DNA from: Qipengyuania sphaerica
GTDB taxonomy: Bacteria; Pseudomonadota; Alphaproteobacteria; Sphingomonadales; Sphingomonadaceae
DNA length: 64,000 bases
Direction of reading: 5' to 3'
Assembly (NCBI RefSeq): GCF_019711595.1
Contig: NZ_JAIGNR010000001.1
Span: 930,001-994,000, forward strand
A model generated the notes under the pieces. It was not told the DNA's origin. It worked only from the letters and a program-made list of their open reading frames with translations, and made no database searches. This document shows, in pieces, positions 53,629-63,977 of the stretch. The translations under genes were made by a program, and so were the position numbers. Positions within the stretch are counted from its first letter, which is position 1; each line of letters opens with the position of its first letter.

Positions 53629-55608
53629 ATGAGTCTCGACACCGCTCGCATGGTCCAGATGGCCAATGCCATCAGGGCACTTTCGATGGATGCGGTGCAG
53701 GCGGCAAACTCGGGTCATCCCGGCATGCCGATGGGCATGGCCGATGTCGCCACCGTCCTGTGGAGCGAATATCTGAAGCACGATCCGTCCGCGCCCGACT
53801 GGGCCGACCGTGACCGGTTCGTGCTTTCGGCGGGCCACGGGTCGATGCTGATCTACAGCCTGCTGCACCTTTCTGGTTACGCGCATCCGACGATGGACGA
53901 CATCCGTAACTTCCGCCAGCTCGGCAGCCCTTGTGCGGGCCACCCGGAAAACTTCCTGCTCGATGGCGTCGAATGCACCACCGGCCCGCTTGGTCAGGGT
54001 CTCGCCATGGCTGTCGGCATGGCGATTGCAGAGCGCAAGCTGAACGCCGATTTCGGCAGCGACATTGTTGACCACAAGACCTGGGTGATCGCGGGCGACG
54101 GCTGCCTGATGGAAGGTATCAACCACGAGGCGATCGGGCTTGCCGGCCACCTGAAGCTCGGTCGCATGAACGTGCTGTGGGACGACAACCAGATCACTAT
54201 CGACGGTTCGACCGACCTGTCGACCAGCGAGGACATCAAGGCCCGCTACGAGGCGACCGGTTGGCACGTCACGAGCTGCGACGGGCACGATTTCGCCGAC
54301 ATCCGCCGCGCACTCGACGACGCGCAGGCTGACGAGCGTCCCTCGCTGATCGCGTGCCGCACCGTCATCGGCAAGGGCGCTCCCAACAAGCAGGGCACCA
54401 GTGCCACCCACGGCGCGCCGCTGGGCGACGAAGAAATCTCTGCCGCGCGCGATGTACTGGGCTGGGACCACAAGCCCTTCGAAATTCCCGAGCAGGTGCT
54501 GGGCGACTGGCGCGGCACAGCCGAGGGCGGACAGTCGGCGCACAAGGCATGGCAGGACCGGCTTTCGAACGACGGCCGCCGCGCCGATTTCGAGCGCCGC
54601 ATGGCGGGCGACCTCCCGGCCAAGTTCAGCCTCGACAATTACATCCAGTCGCTGATGAAGGACCCGGTCAAGGTCGCGACCCGCAAGGCGAGCGAAATGG
54701 CGCTGGAACAGATCAATGCCATGTTGCCCGACACCATGGGCGGAAGCGCCGACCTGACGGGTTCTAACAACACCAAGGCGGGCGGCATCGGCCCGTTCAC
54801 GGCAGACGATTATTCGGGCCGCTACATCTACTACGGTATCCGCGAATTCGGCATGGCCGCAGCGATGAACGGCATGGCGCTGCACGGAGGTGTTATTCCC
54901 TATGGCGGCACCTTCCTCGTCTTTACCGATTATTGCCGCGCCGCGATCCGCCTCTCCGCATTGCAGCAGACGCGCGCCATCTACGTGATGACGCATGACA
55001 GCATCGGGCTTGGCGAGGACGGCCCGACACACCAACCGGTCGAGCATGTGCAGAGCCTGCGCATGATCCCGAACCTGCTGGTGATGCGCCCCGCAGACGC
55101 GGTCGAAACCGCCGAGTGCTGGGACATCGCGCTGCGCAGCAAGGATCGTCCCTCCGTGCTGGCGCTCAGCCGTCAGAACCTGCCGCAGGTGCGCAACGCC
55201 CCGGAGGAGACCGACATGTGCTCCAAGGGCGCCTACCGCCTCAAGAAGGCGGGCAATGCGCACAAGGTCACGCTGGTCGCCAGCGGCTCGGAAGTGCACC
55301 TCGCTCTTGCTTGCGCAGAGCAGCTGGAGAAGCAGGGCGTGGGCGCAAGCGTCGTCTCGATGGTCTGCACCCAGCTGTTCGACGAGCAGGACGAGGCATA
55401 CCGCAAGGACATGATTCCGGCCGATACGCTGCGCGTCAGCATCGAGGCGGGCACCACGTTCGGCTGGGAGCGCTACACCGGCGAGAACGGCCTCAGCATC
55501 GGTCTCGACCGGTTCGGCGCATCTGCCCCGGCCGGAGACCTTTTCAAGAAATTCGGCTTCACTGCGGACGCTATCGTTCCGCAAATCATGAACAAACTGA
55601 ACGGTTAA
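53629..55608 (+). CDS. tkt: Transketolase
   Basis: A 659-residue ThDP enzyme of the pentose phosphate or Calvin-type carbon rearrangements. Seen: SGHPGMPMGMADVA at the N-terminus, the ThDP motif GDGCLMEGINHEA near 155, the middle-domain THDSIGLGEDGPTHQPVEH, and SRQNLPQV. ATG 53629 has GGAGAA 8 bases upstream. It is the first gene of a tkt-gap-pgk run with 15- and 14-base gaps, so central carbon genes are cotranscribed. Confidence 0.96.
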   Translation: MSLDTARMVQMANAIRALSMDAVQAANSGHPGMPMGMADVATVLWSEYLKHDPSAPDWADRDRFVLSAGHGSMLIYSLLHLSGYAHPTMDDIRNFRQLGSPCAGHPENFLLDGVECTTGPLGQGLAMAVGMAIAERKLNADFGSDIVDHKTWVIAGDGCLMEGINHEAIGLAGHLKLGRMNVLWDDNQITIDGSTDLSTSEDIKARYEATGWHVTSCDGHDFADIRRALDDAQADERPSLIACRTVIGKGAPNKQGTSATHGAPLGDEEISAARDVLGWDHKPFEIPEQVLGDWRGTAEGGQSAHKAWQDRLSNDGRRADFERRMAGDLPAKFSLDNYIQSLMKDPVKVATRKASEMALEQINAMLPDTMGGSADLTGSNNTKAGGIGPFTADDYSGRYIYYGIREFGMAAAMNGMALHGGVIPYGGTFLVFTDYCRAAIRLSALQQTRAIYVMTHDSIGLGEDGPTHQPVEHVQSLRMIPNLLVMRPADAVETAECWDIALRSKDRPSVLALSRQNLPQVRNAPEETDMCSKGAYRLKKAGNAHKVTLVASGSEVHLALACAEQLEKQGVGASVVSMVCTQLFDEQDEAYRKDMIPADTLRVSIEAGTTFGWERYTGENGLSIGLDRFGASAPAGDLFKKFGFTADAIVPQIMNKLNG

Positions 55609-55623
55609 GCAGGAGCTTTTCGC

Positions 55624-56631
55624 ATGGCTACCAAGGTTGCAATCAACGGTTTCGGACGCATCGGACGCCTCGTGGCGCGCGCGATCCTCGAACGTGACGA
55701 TCACGATCTCGAACTGGTTTCGATCAACGATCTCGCGGACACCAAGTCAAACGCGCTGCTGTTCCAGTACGACAGCACGCACGGCCGCTTCCCTGGCACG
55801 GTCGAAGTCGGCGAAGGCTTCCTGACCGTCAACGGCAAGAAGATCGCCGTCACCAGCGAACGCGATCCGGGCAATTTGCCGCACGCCGAGCAGGGCGTCG
55901 ACATCGCGCTCGAATGCACCGGCTTTTTCCAGAGCCACGAAGCTGCCGAACCGCACCTCAAGGCAGGCGCCAAGCGCGTGCTGATCTCGGCTCCGGCCAA
56001 GAACGTTTCGGCCACCATCGTTTACGGCGTGAACCACGATGTGCTGACCGCGGAGGACGTGATCGTCTCGAACGCCAGCTGCACCACCAACTGCCTCTCG
56101 CCGATGGCCAAGGTGCTGCATGACACGGTCGGCATCGAGCGCGGTTTCATGACCACGATCCACAGCTACACCAACGACCAGCGCATGCTCGACCAGATGC
56201 ACTCCGACATGCGCCGTGCGCGCGGCGGTGCGCAGAACATGATCCCGACCACCACCGGTGCTGCCCGTGCGGTCGGCCTGGTCCTGCCCGAACTGGCCGG
56301 CAAGCTCGACGGCTCGAGCGTGCGCGTGCCGACGCCCAACGTCAGCCTCGTCGATCTGGTGTTCACGCCGAAGCGCGATACCACCGCCGAAGAACTCAAT
56401 GCCGCGCTCAAGGCAGCTTCGGAAGGCGCAATGAAGGGCGTGCTCGACTATACCGACCAGCCGCTCGTCAGCAGCGACTTCAACCACCACCCGGCGAGCT
56501 CGACCATCGACAGCCTCGAAACCAGCGTGATGGAAGGCAAGCTCTGCCGCGTCGTCAGCTGGTACGACAACGAATGGGGCTTCTCGAACCGCATGATCGA
56601 CACCGCCGGTGTGATGGCGAAGTTCCTCTAA
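55624..56631 (+). CDS. gap: Glyceraldehyde-3-phosphate dehydrogenase, type I
   Basis: A 335-residue GAPDH with the NAD-binding [14 protein letters not shown] at the start, catalytic Cys153 in [12 protein letters not shown], the phosphate site TTTGAAR and C-terminal [12 protein letters not shown]. It produces 1,3-bisphosphoglycerate, the substrate of the next gene's enzyme. It has AGGAG upstream and lies between tkt and pgk. Confidence 0.97.
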   Translation: MATKVAINGFGRIGRLVARAILERDDHDLELVSINDLADTKSNALLFQYDSTHGRFPGTVEVGEGFLTVNGKKIAVTSERDPGNLPHAEQGVDIALECTGFFQSHEAAEPHLKAGAKRVLISAPAKNVSATIVYGVNHDVLTAEDVIVSNASCTTNCLSPMAKVLHDTVGIERGFMTTIHSYTNDQRMLDQMHSDMRRARGGAQNMIPTTTGAARAVGLVLPELAGKLDGSSVRVPTPNVSLVDLVFTPKRDTTAEELNAALKAASEGAMKGVLDYTDQPLVSSDFNHHPASSTIDSLETSVMEGKLCRVVSWYDNEWGFSNRMIDTAGVMAKFL

Positions 56632-56645
56632 GGGAAGCCACCGAA

Positions 56646-57845
56646 ATGAGCAGCTTCAAGACCCTGGACGACCTTGGCGATGTGACCGGCAAGGTCGCGC
56701 TTGTGCGCGTCGATCTGAACCTTCCGATGAAGGACGGATCGGCCACCGACGTCACGCGGGTCGAGGCGGTGAAACCCACCATCCTCGAACTCGCGGACAA
56801 GGGCGCCAAGGTCCTGCTGCTCGCCCATTTCGGCCGTCCCAAGGGCCAGCGCCATTCGACCATGAGTACCAGCTTCGTGCAGGGTGATGTGGAAAAGGTG
56901 CTGGACAAGGAAATCATGTTCATCCCCGAGGTCATGGGCCCGGTGGTCGAACAGAGCATCGGCATATTGTCGGATGGTGACATCGGCCTGCTCGACAACG
57001 TCCGCTTCTGGCCGGGCGAAGAGGCGAACGATCCCGAATTCGCGAAGGGCATTGCCGCCCACGGCAATTTCTACGTCAACGATGCCTTCTCCGCTGCCCA
57101 CCGCGCGCACGCGAGCACCGAGGGACTGGCGCACCACCTCCCGGCCTATGCGGGCCGCGCGATGGAGGCCGAACTGAAGGCGCTCGACGCAGCGCTCGGC
57201 AATCCCGAACAGCCCGTTGCGGCCGTGGTCGGCGGGGCCAAGGTCTCGACCAAGCTCGACGTGCTCGAAAACCTCGTCGGCAAGGTACAGCACCTCATTA
57301 TCGGCGGCGGGATGGCCAACACCTTCCTCGCCGCGCGCGGAGTGGATGTCGGCAAGTCGCTGTGCGAGCACGACCTCACCGACACCGCCAACCGCATCAT
57401 CGATCAGGCCGACCATGCAGGTTGCACCGTACACCTCCCCTATGACGTGGTGGTGGCCAAGGAATTCGCCGCCAACCCGTCGAGCATGCGGGTCTGTAAC
57501 GTCCACGAAGTCGCTGAGGACGAGATGATCCTCGACGTCGGTCCGCAGGCGGTCGAGGCGCTGGGCGATGTGCTCAAGACGTGCCGCACGCTGGTGTGGA
57601 ACGGCCCCATGGGCGCATTCGAAACCGAACCCTTCGATGCCGCAACCGTGGCGCTCGCCAAGACGGCAGCGGCACTGACCGAAGGCGGTTCGCTGACCTC
57701 GGTTGCAGGCGGGGGCGATACCGTTGCCGCGCTGGCCCACGCAGGCGCGAAGGACGATTTCACCTTCGTTTCGACCGCAGGCGGCGCCTTCCTCGAATGG
57801 ATGGAAGGCAAGGCGCTTCCGGGCGTGGCTGCGCTGACGGCCTAG
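56646..57845 (+). CDS. pgk: Phosphoglycerate kinase
   Basis: A 399-residue PGK that makes ATP from 1,3-bisphosphoglycerate. Motifs: [15 protein letters not shown] at the N-terminus, [11 protein letters not shown], the hinge block [30 protein letters not shown], and C-terminal [16 protein letters not shown] 56646 gives the family length. Its stop shares a CTAG with the stop of the convergent flavoprotein gene. Confidence 0.97.
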   Translation: MSSFKTLDDLGDVTGKVALVRVDLNLPMKDGSATDVTRVEAVKPTILELADKGAKVLLLAHFGRPKGQRHSTMSTSFVQGDVEKVLDKEIMFIPEVMGPVVEQSIGILSDGDIGLLDNVRFWPGEEANDPEFAKGIAAHGNFYVNDAFSAAHRAHASTEGLAHHLPAYAGRAMEAELKALDAALGNPEQPVAAVVGGAKVSTKLDVLENLVGKVQHLIIGGGMANTFLAARGVDVGKSLCEHDLTDTANRIIDQADHAGCTVHLPYDVVVAKEFAANPSSMRVCNVHEVAEDEMILDVGPQAVEALGDVLKTCRTLVWNGPMGAFETEPFDAATVALAKTAAALTEGGSLTSVAGGGDTVAALAHAGAKDDFTFVSTAGGAFLEWMEGKALPGVAALTA

Positions 57846-58600
57846 CGATATTCGGGGTTGGGCGCATCGAAGCGGCGGCCTTCCTCCCATAGATCGACCG
57901 AATTGCCCCACGCGGGAATGCCGCCTGCATCCTTGAGCATGCGCGCCATGTGCATCAGGTTCCAGGTCATGAAGGTGGCATTGCGGCGAGTGAAGTCGTT
58001 GTCGAAGCCGACATAGCCGCTCCCGTCTTCCTTCGTATCGCCATAGCTGGGGCCGGGGCCGGCCTCGCCGATCCAGCCCGCATCGGCCTGCGGCGGGATG
58101 GTGTAGCCGACGTGCTGCAGCGAATAGAGGAGCCCCATGCCGACGTGCTTGATGCCGTCCTCGTTGCCCGTGACGATGCAGCCGCCGACCTTGCCGTAGA
58201 AGACATACTGGCCCTGATCGTTCGTCTGGCCCGAGTGCCCGTACAACCGCTCGATAAGTCGCTGGCAGACGGAGGATTTCTCGCCCAGCCAGATCGGCGT
58301 GCCAACCACGAGGATGTCGGCTGCCTCCACCTTTTCCCAGATTTCGGGCCAGTCGTCGGTATCCGCCCCATGCTCGGTCATGTCCGGATAGACGCCCGGC
58401 GCAATCTCGTGGTCAACCAGCCGCACCTGCTCGAGCCCGACCTTGTTCCGAACGAGGATCGTCTCGACCACCCCTAGCAGCTTGTCGGTATGCGAGCCCT
58501 CCGGACTGCGCTTGAGCGTGCAATTGACCGTCAGCGCTTTCAGGTCCGAAAAATCGGTGTCGTTCTCATCGCAAAGCTTTTCTTGCGTTTCGTCCAGCAT
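57842..58600 (-). CDS. NADPH-dependent FMN reductase-like flavoprotein
   Basis: A 252-residue flavodoxin-fold oxidoreductase. The FMN-phosphate-binding strand and loop [19 protein letters not shown] follows a short N-terminus; [19 protein letters not shown] and [14 protein letters not shown] fit the FMN_red family. ATG 58600 with GGAGAG upstream is used; a longer frame to 58699 is unlikely. Substrate unknown; these enzymes reduce quinones or free flavin. Convergent with pgk. Confidence 0.85.
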   Translation of the reverse strand: MLDETQEKLCDENDTDFSDLKALTVNCTLKRSPEGSHTDKLLGVVETILVRNKVGLEQVRLVDHEIAPGVYPDMTEHGADTDDWPEIWEKVEAADILVVGTPIWLGEKSSVCQRLIERLYGHSGQTNDQGQYVFYGKVGGCIVTGNEDGIKHVGMGLLYSLQHVGYTIPPQADAGWIGEAGPGPSYGDTKEDGSGYVGFDNDFTRRNATFMTWNLMHMARMLKDAGGIPAWGNSVDLWEEGRRFDAPNPEYR

Positions 58601-58726
58601 GCATCTCTCCGCTTGTCTGTGACCAATACGTCTCGCCCCGTGAATAGTTACCGGCACGCAGTTGCGACTGCGAAACGAGGCGGCTATTGGGCCGCGCATA
58701 CGTTTTCACGGATACGGGACGGACTC

Positions 58727-59614
58727 ATGACCTTCGAAGAAATGCGCGAGCGGATCGCTCACGGACAGGGCTTTATTGCAGCACTCGACCAGTCGGGTGG
58801 CTCCACCCCCAAGGCGCTGCGCGGGTATGGCGTGGAAGACCATGAATGGGATGGCGACGACCAGATGTTCGGCATGATCCACGAAATGCGCCAGCGCATC
58901 ATCGAAGCGCCCTGCTTCGGTAATGGCAAGGTGATCGGCGCGATCCTGTTCGAAAAGACCATGGAAGGCGAAAGCGGCGGCGTGACCGTGCCCGCCCGCC
59001 TCAAGGACCGCGGCATCGTGCCCTTCCTCAAGGTCGACAAGGGCCTCGAGGACGAGCGCGACGGTGCGCAGCTGATGAAGCCCAATCCGAACCTCGAAGC
59101 CATGTGTGCTCGGGCAAAGGAACTGGGCGTTTTCGGCACGAAGATGCGCAGCGTGATCAAGTCAGCCAACCCGGTCGGTATAAAGGAAGCAGTGCGTCAG
59201 CAGTTCGCCGACGGCGCGCGAATCCTCGCCTGCGGCCTCATGCCGATGCTCGAGCCCGAATACGACATCACTGCCGCAGATCGTGCCGAGGGCGAGAAGA
59301 TCATGCTCGAAGCGATCGAGGAAGGTCTCGATGCGCTTCCAGAGGGGCAGCAGGTCATGCTCAAACTCTCGATCCCTGCCGAAGCGGGCCTGTTCGCCGG
59401 GCTGGTCAAGCATCCCAAGGTGCTGCGCGTGGTGGCGCTGTCAGGCGGTTATTCGACCGACGAAGCATGCGAGAAGCTCGCGCAGAACCCCGGCATGATC
59501 GCCAGCTTCAGCCGCGGCCTTCTGCAGGACCTGCGCAAGCAGCAGAGCGACGACGAGTTCGACGGCACGCTGTCGGGCGCGATCGACCAGATCCACGCCG
59601 CCAGCGTGGCCTGA
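58727..59614 (+). CDS. Fructose-bisphosphate aldolase, class I
   Basis: A 295-residue class I (Schiff-base) aldolase of the bacterial short type, which cleaves fructose-1,6-bisphosphate. It opens MTFEEMRERIAHGQGFIAAL then DQSGGSTPKAL, and has LFEKTMEGES, PFLKVDKGLE, and VVALSGGYSTDEAC near the C-terminus. The ATG at 58727 follows GGGACGG. It is single, 126 bases from the divergent flavoprotein gene, and completes the glycolytic gene cluster. Confidence 0.94.
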   Translation: MTFEEMRERIAHGQGFIAALDQSGGSTPKALRGYGVEDHEWDGDDQMFGMIHEMRQRIIEAPCFGNGKVIGAILFEKTMEGESGGVTVPARLKDRGIVPFLKVDKGLEDERDGAQLMKPNPNLEAMCARAKELGVFGTKMRSVIKSANPVGIKEAVRQQFADGARILACGLMPMLEPEYDITAADRAEGEKIMLEAIEEGLDALPEGQQVMLKLSIPAEAGLFAGLVKHPKVLRVVALSGGYSTDEACEKLAQNPGMIASFSRGLLQDLRKQQSDDEFDGTLSGAIDQIHAASVA

Positions 59615-59623
59615 TCGAAAGAC

Positions 59624-60694
59624 CTACTTGTAGAAGAAATTGGCGTCCGGGTGCTCTTCGAAGCGCAGGCCGAGTTCGCGTATCGCAGCCTCGGCCGCCG
59701 GACGTTCCCTCATCCGCTTCGGTATGATCTGGAGATAGGCGAGCGAGGCGGGCAGATCGATCTGCTCGAGCGTGAGACCCGTGCTGTGCGCGAAGAAGCT
59801 CTCCAGCGCCGGTAGCTCGCCGAGGCCGCGGAAATTGTGCAGTTTGGCAAGGCCGCCAAGCCATATGTGACGCAGCGCTGTATTCCCGCGTCCGGTCACG
59901 AGTTCGTCGATCCGCGACTGGTCCGACAGTCGCAATCGTTCGAGGGCGGGGAAGCGCTGCAGATCGCCGAGCTCCGACAGGAAGCGCACCCACTCGAAGG
60001 ACAGGTCGCGCAGATTCGCGTGCGCCTTGAGGCTTTCGAGACTGTCCATTGCACCGACGGCGAATTTGAGCACTTCGAGCCCACGCATGTCCTCGATGAA
60101 TCCGAGGTCCAGCTTCTTCGCCGGGTAAAGCACCAGCTCGCGCAAGCGATCCAGTGCCCCGATGGCCTCGACATTGCGATACTGGCCCATCAGCCGCAGC
60201 GTTTCGAGCTTCCCGGCATCAGCGAGAGGCGACAGGTCGAGCTTTCGATCAGGCGTTTCGACAAGCGTCAGCCGCTTGAGTCGTTCGACACCAATCTTCT
60301 CCAGGCGCTTCGGATCGTCGCAAAAGGCGACGTCATGGCAGAAGACCTCCAGGTGGTCGAGCTCGCCCACCACTTCGGGATGTTCGAAATCGAAGGAGGA
60401 TACCTGCAGGTTCTGGACCCGCGGAAATGTGCGCAGCAGCTTCCCGTCGAGAGGCTGCGAATAGAAATAGAGGTTGAGTCTCTCGCCAAGCTTGTCGCAG
60501 GCCTCGTTGAGCAAACCGACAAAGGTTTCCGAGCTGACTGTTTCTAGCGAAGTGATCTGGCCCTCGAGGTCGATGCGGTGCAGCACGACATCGCCTGATC
60601 CGCGCCACTCCGGGATGTTATAGAGAAAGCTTTTTGGGAGGTCCCAATTCTCGATAACCCATCGCGGGTCGAACATGGTGTACGGCTCGATCAT
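59624..60694 (-). CDS. Leucine-rich-repeat-like protein
   Basis: A 356-residue protein with recurring leucine-rich units of about 21-24 residues in the middle (RLKRLTLVETP, KLETLRLMGQY, RLRELVLYPAK, GLEVLKFAVGA, ALERLRLSDQS), consistent with a solenoid. No signal peptide or membrane segment. Function unknown; such proteins usually bind other proteins. It converges with the aldolase gene, 9 bases apart, and diverges from thiE. Confidence 0.8.
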   Translation of the reverse strand: MIEPYTMFDPRWVIENWDLPKSFLYNIPEWRGSGDVVLHRIDLEGQITSLETVSSETFVGLLNEACDKLGERLNLYFYSQPLDGKLLRTFPRVQNLQVSSFDFEHPEVVGELDHLEVFCHDVAFCDDPKRLEKIGVERLKRLTLVETPDRKLDLSPLADAGKLETLRLMGQYRNVEAIGALDRLRELVLYPAKKLDLGFIEDMRGLEVLKFAVGAMDSLESLKAHANLRDLSFEWVRFLSELGDLQRFPALERLRLSDQSRIDELVTGRGNTALRHIWLGGLAKLHNFRGLGELPALESFFAHSTGLTLEQIDLPASLAYLQIIPKRMRERPAAEAAIRELGLRFEEHPDANFFYK

Positions 60695-60801
60695 TCCGCG
60701 TCGACTAGTAAATCGCGATTAGCATGCGGTAAACGCGGCTTCGGGCGGCAAGCGGGACAGGTGCATTGCCTAAAGCGTTGCGTCCACTATTGAGCGTTTG
60801 C

Positions 60802-61431
60802 ATGAACGACGTTCCCACCCAGCTATACCTGATCTCCCCGCTCGATGTGTCAGGCGACTTCCCGCAGCGTCTGGAAAGGGCGCTCGAGGCGGGCAAGGGC
60901 ATTGTCACCGCCTTCCAGTTCCGCGTGAAGGGGCTGGACCAGCACGAGGCGGCGGCACTGGCCGAGCCGCTGCAGGAAATCTGCGCCGCGCATGAAGTGG
61001 CTTTCATCGTCAACGATTCCATTGCGCTCGCCAAGCGATTGAAGGCCGATGGTGTGCACCTTGGCCAGGGCGATGGCGATGTCGGCGAGGCGCGCGAGGA
61101 GCTGGGCCGCGATGCGCAGATCGGGGTGACCTGCCATGCCTCGCGCCACCTCGCGATCGAGGCGGGCGAGGCGGGAGCGGACTATGTCGCTTTCGGAGCC
61201 TTCTTCCCCAGCGAGACCAAGGAAACCGAACACCGCGCCGAGACTGACCTCCTCGAATGGTGGCACGAGATGGTCGAGATCCCCTCGGTTGCCATCGGGG
61301 GGATTACGCCTGCCAATTGCGGCCCCTTGGTGAAGGCCGGTGCGGATTTCCTCGCCGTCTCGGGCGCGGTTTGGTCTGGCGACGAGGTTGCGGCGGTAAA
61401 ATCCTTTGCGGAGCAAATCGCGAAGGCGTGA
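60802..61431 (+). CDS. thiE: Thiamine-phosphate synthase
   Basis: A 209-residue TIM-barrel enzyme joining the pyrimidine and thiazole moieties of thiamine. Seen: LYLISPLDV, AFQFRVKG, FIVNDSIALAKRLKADGVHLGQGDGDV, GVTCHASRHLA, YVAFGAFFPSETK and VAIGGITPAN, with the phosphate-binding AVSGAVW at the end. ATG 60802 is preferred over TTG 60766. No thiamine riboswitch-like sequence was recognised upstream. Confidence 0.94.
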   Translation: MNDVPTQLYLISPLDVSGDFPQRLERALEAGKGIVTAFQFRVKGLDQHEAAALAEPLQEICAAHEVAFIVNDSIALAKRLKADGVHLGQGDGDVGEAREELGRDAQIGVTCHASRHLAIEAGEAGADYVAFGAFFPSETKETEHRAETDLLEWWHEMVEIPSVAIGGITPANCGPLVKAGADFLAVSGAVWSGDEVAAVKSFAEQIAKA

Positions 61432-61485
61432 GTTATCTCTCCTGTACGGGGCGGGTCGCCTCCCCGAAATCCAGGAGAGGTCCTC

Positions 61486-62745
61486 ATGCGTAACCTGTTG
61501 TTTGTCGCCGTTTCCTCGCTCGCCCTTGCCGCCTGCGGCATGAACGGTGCGGAAGAAGACACCGATACCACCACCGCCCAGACGGCGCCTGCCGAAGACT
61601 ACGGCTACGAGACTTATGACGAGGACAACCTCGCCGATTCCATGGCCTCGAACGACGATGCCTATGGCATGGGCGACAGCGTGGCGCGCGAGGACGATGC
61701 CATCCCCGACAGCGAGGAGCGTCCGATCATGCAGGCTCAGGTCGTACTCGACCGCGTGGGCTTCGGCCCCGGTGTGATCGACGGCAAGATGGGAATGAGC
61801 ACCGAGAACGCGCTCAGGGGCTTCCAGGAAGCCAACGACCTCGATGTGACCGGCGAGCTGGACGAGGCGACCAAGACTGCGCTTAGCGACTGGGATTCGA
61901 TCCCGGCCACGCGCGTCGTCACCATCCCGGCCAGCTGGTCCAGCGCGGAATATGTCGACATTCCCGAGGATCCTGAGGGCATGGCAAAGCTTGAAAGTCT
62001 CGGCTACAAATCGCTCGACGAGCGCCTGGCAGAACGTTTCCACACCACCGTCGACGTATTGAAGGCGCTCAATCCCAATGGGCGTCCGGCGGGGATGAAT
62101 GCCAAGGGCGAAGATTCCACGGCAACGTCGTCTTCGCAGTCGACCACCGAGGTCAAAACGGAAAAAACCCCGCCTCATACCGACGAAGGCAAGGCCAGGA
62201 TCGAAAGTTATTTCACCGCCGGTCAGCAAATCCGCGTGCCCAATATAGGGGGCGACCGGATCGAGAAGGGCAAGATCGACAATCGCGACTGGCAGCGCAC
62301 TCTCGCCAGCCTGGGCGTGGGCTCCGACCAGCCCGAAGTCGATCGCATTGTCGTGAGCAAGGCGGGCAAGACGCTGAAGGCCTACCAGGGCGACAAGCTC
62401 GTCGCCCTGTTCACAGTCAGCTCCGGTTCGAGCGAATTCCCCCTGCCGCTGGGCGAATGGGACATTGTGGGCGAAGCATACAATCCGCCATACAACTATG
62501 ATCCTTCTGTCCTGTCGGGCGGCAAGGAAGAAGGGAAGGAATATACCCTTCCGCCAGGACCCAATTCCCCCGTCGGCATAGTGTGGATCGATCTGAGCAA
62601 GGAACATTACGGCATCCACGGCACGCCCGACCCGGAAACCATCGGCCGCGCACAATCGAGCGGCTGTGTTCGCCTGACGAATTGGGACGCCGCGCGGCTT
62701 GCCGGAATGGTCAGCCAGTCCACGCAGGTGATTTTCGAGGCGTAA
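61486..62745 (+). CDS. L,D-transpeptidase lipoprotein with peptidoglycan-binding domain
   Basis: A 419-residue envelope protein. The signal and lipobox LALAAC end at Cys17, so it is a lipoprotein. An acidic linker is followed by a PG_binding_1-type domain (about 85-130, VVLDRVGFGPGVIDGKMGMS), a region with LysM-like character, and a C-terminal YkuD domain with HYGIHGT (His378) and nucleophile Cys394 in SSGCVRLTN. YkuD enzymes make 3-3 crosslinks or attach proteins to peptidoglycan. AGGAGAGG precedes the ATG. Followed by an M23 peptidase gene after 17 bases. Confidence 0.92.
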   Translation: MRNLLFVAVSSLALAACGMNGAEEDTDTTTAQTAPAEDYGYETYDEDNLADSMASNDDAYGMGDSVAREDDAIPDSEERPIMQAQVVLDRVGFGPGVIDGKMGMSTENALRGFQEANDLDVTGELDEATKTALSDWDSIPATRVVTIPASWSSAEYVDIPEDPEGMAKLESLGYKSLDERLAERFHTTVDVLKALNPNGRPAGMNAKGEDSTATSSSQSTTEVKTEKTPPHTDEGKARIESYFTAGQQIRVPNIGGDRIEKGKIDNRDWQRTLASLGVGSDQPEVDRIVVSKAGKTLKAYQGDKLVALFTVSSGSSEFPLPLGEWDIVGEAYNPPYNYDPSVLSGGKEEGKEYTLPPGPNSPVGIVWIDLSKEHYGIHGTPDPETIGRAQSSGCVRLTNWDAARLAGMVSQSTQVIFEA

Positions 62746-62762
62746 GGGGCTAGGGGAGGGCT

Positions 62763-63467
62763 ATGAACTTCGTCGACCGACTGCTCACCGTCATCATCAC
62801 CGCCACGATCACCAGTGCGATCTGGATCGTGGCGGGGGGATCACTGATCGAGAATGCATCCGGCGAGGGACAGCGTGACAGTACGCGGCCAGCTGAGGCT
62901 GCGCCCAGCCCGTCGCCAACAAGCACGGATCCGGCACAAGCCGGTTCCCCGACGCCCGTATCGCAGGAAGCGCGTAAGGCCGAAGCGCTCGATACCGAGT
63001 TCGCGCGCCCGATCGATATGAGCAAGGCGGGCGAACTCGTCATTCCAGTGCTGAACGTCCGCCCCAGCGAGCTGTCCGATACCTATAGCGACGCGCGCGG
63101 AGGCGGTGAGCGCCTGCACGAGGCGATCGACATCATGGCGCCGACCGGGACCAGCGTGGTGGCGGCTGCACCGGGCGTAATCGAAAAGCTGTTCACCTCG
63201 GACGCTGGCGGGCTGACGATGTATATCCGTTCGAACGATGGGCGCACGATCCACTATTATGCCCATCTCGACAAATATGCAGACGGATTGAAGGAAGGAC
63301 AGAAGGTCCGTCGCGGGCAGCGGCTGGGCGCGGTCGGTTCGACCGGCAACGCCTCGCCCGACGCGCCGCATCTTCATTTCGCGATCCTGCAGACAACACC
63401 CGATTCGGAATGGTGGGAGCCGGCAAATCCGGTCAATCCTTACCCGCTGCTTAGGCGCGGGCGGTAG
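62763..63467 (+). CDS. M23-family peptidoglycan peptidase
   Basis: A 234-residue protein with one N-terminal membrane helix (about 5-27, LLTVIITATITSAIWIV), a Pro/Ser/Thr-rich linker, and a LytM-type M23 domain. Zinc ligands: LHEAIDI (His119, Asp123) and HLHFAI (His203, His205). It is probably anchored in the inner membrane and acts in the periplasm on peptide crosslinks. It is cotranscribed with the L,D-transpeptidase, suggesting joint wall remodelling. Confidence 0.92.
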   Translation: MNFVDRLLTVIITATITSAIWIVAGGSLIENASGEGQRDSTRPAEAAPSPSPTSTDPAQAGSPTPVSQEARKAEALDTEFARPIDMSKAGELVIPVLNVRPSELSDTYSDARGGGERLHEAIDIMAPTGTSVVAAAPGVIEKLFTSDAGGLTMYIRSNDGRTIHYYAHLDKYADGLKEGQKVRRGQRLGAVGSTGNASPDAPHLHFAILQTTPDSEWWEPANPVNPYPLLRRGR

Positions 63468-63470
63468 GTT

Positions 63471-63836
63471 TTAGTCGGTCACAGGACCAGAGCGATGACA
63501 GCGCATGCGGCCAAGCTTGCCCGCTCTGTCGACCTCCTGCAGCATGCCGGAAGACACGCGCATCATCTGGGTGCCCTTCATCGGTCCTCGGGTGAAGGTC
63601 ACGCGCTTGCCTTCGAGAAGGTAGGTGCCCGCGCCGTTTCCTGCCTTGTAGCTAGAAGCGCCGGTAATCTGGAAACCGCGCCCTTCGAGCTCGTTCCACG
63701 CAGCGCCATTGGCTGCACCGGGCAGGGCGCATACATATTCGCCCTGCGGCAGCAGGCCGAGCCGTCCCTGCGCATCGGCGGGGGTTGCAGCGAGCGTCGC
63801 GGCGGACGCCACTATGGCGATAGCAAGCGGTTTCAT
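63471..63836 (-). CDS. Small exported protein, unknown
   Basis: A 121-residue protein with a clear signal peptide (MKPLAIAIVASAATLAATPA then DAQG). The mature part has two cysteines (YVCALPG and RMRCHRSG) that may pair, and a GTYLLEGKRVTFTRGP strand region. Unknown family, probably periplasmic. Its stop is 3 bases from the convergent M23 gene. Confidence 0.75.
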   Translation of the reverse strand: MKPLAIAIVASAATLAATPADAQGRLGLLPQGEYVCALPGAANGAAWNELEGRGFQITGASSYKAGNGAGTYLLEGKRVTFTRGPMKGTQMMRVSSGMLQEVDRAGKLGRMRCHRSGPVTD

Positions 63837-63977
63837 CTCATGCCCTCCAGTTCTCCCATATAGGGAAAATGCCGCAAAATTTCCACCACCTTGCCGCCGG
63901 GCCTTCCACCCTGTAAGGCGCGCTCCACATTGCTGCCCGCATCACGGCAGCGCTCTTTCACATCGAGGCAAACTCCC

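Noticed and set aside
53455-55704. 749-codon open frame opposite tkt
   Set aside because: It is the antisense of an unmistakable transketolase; high GC and codon bias create long shadow frames.
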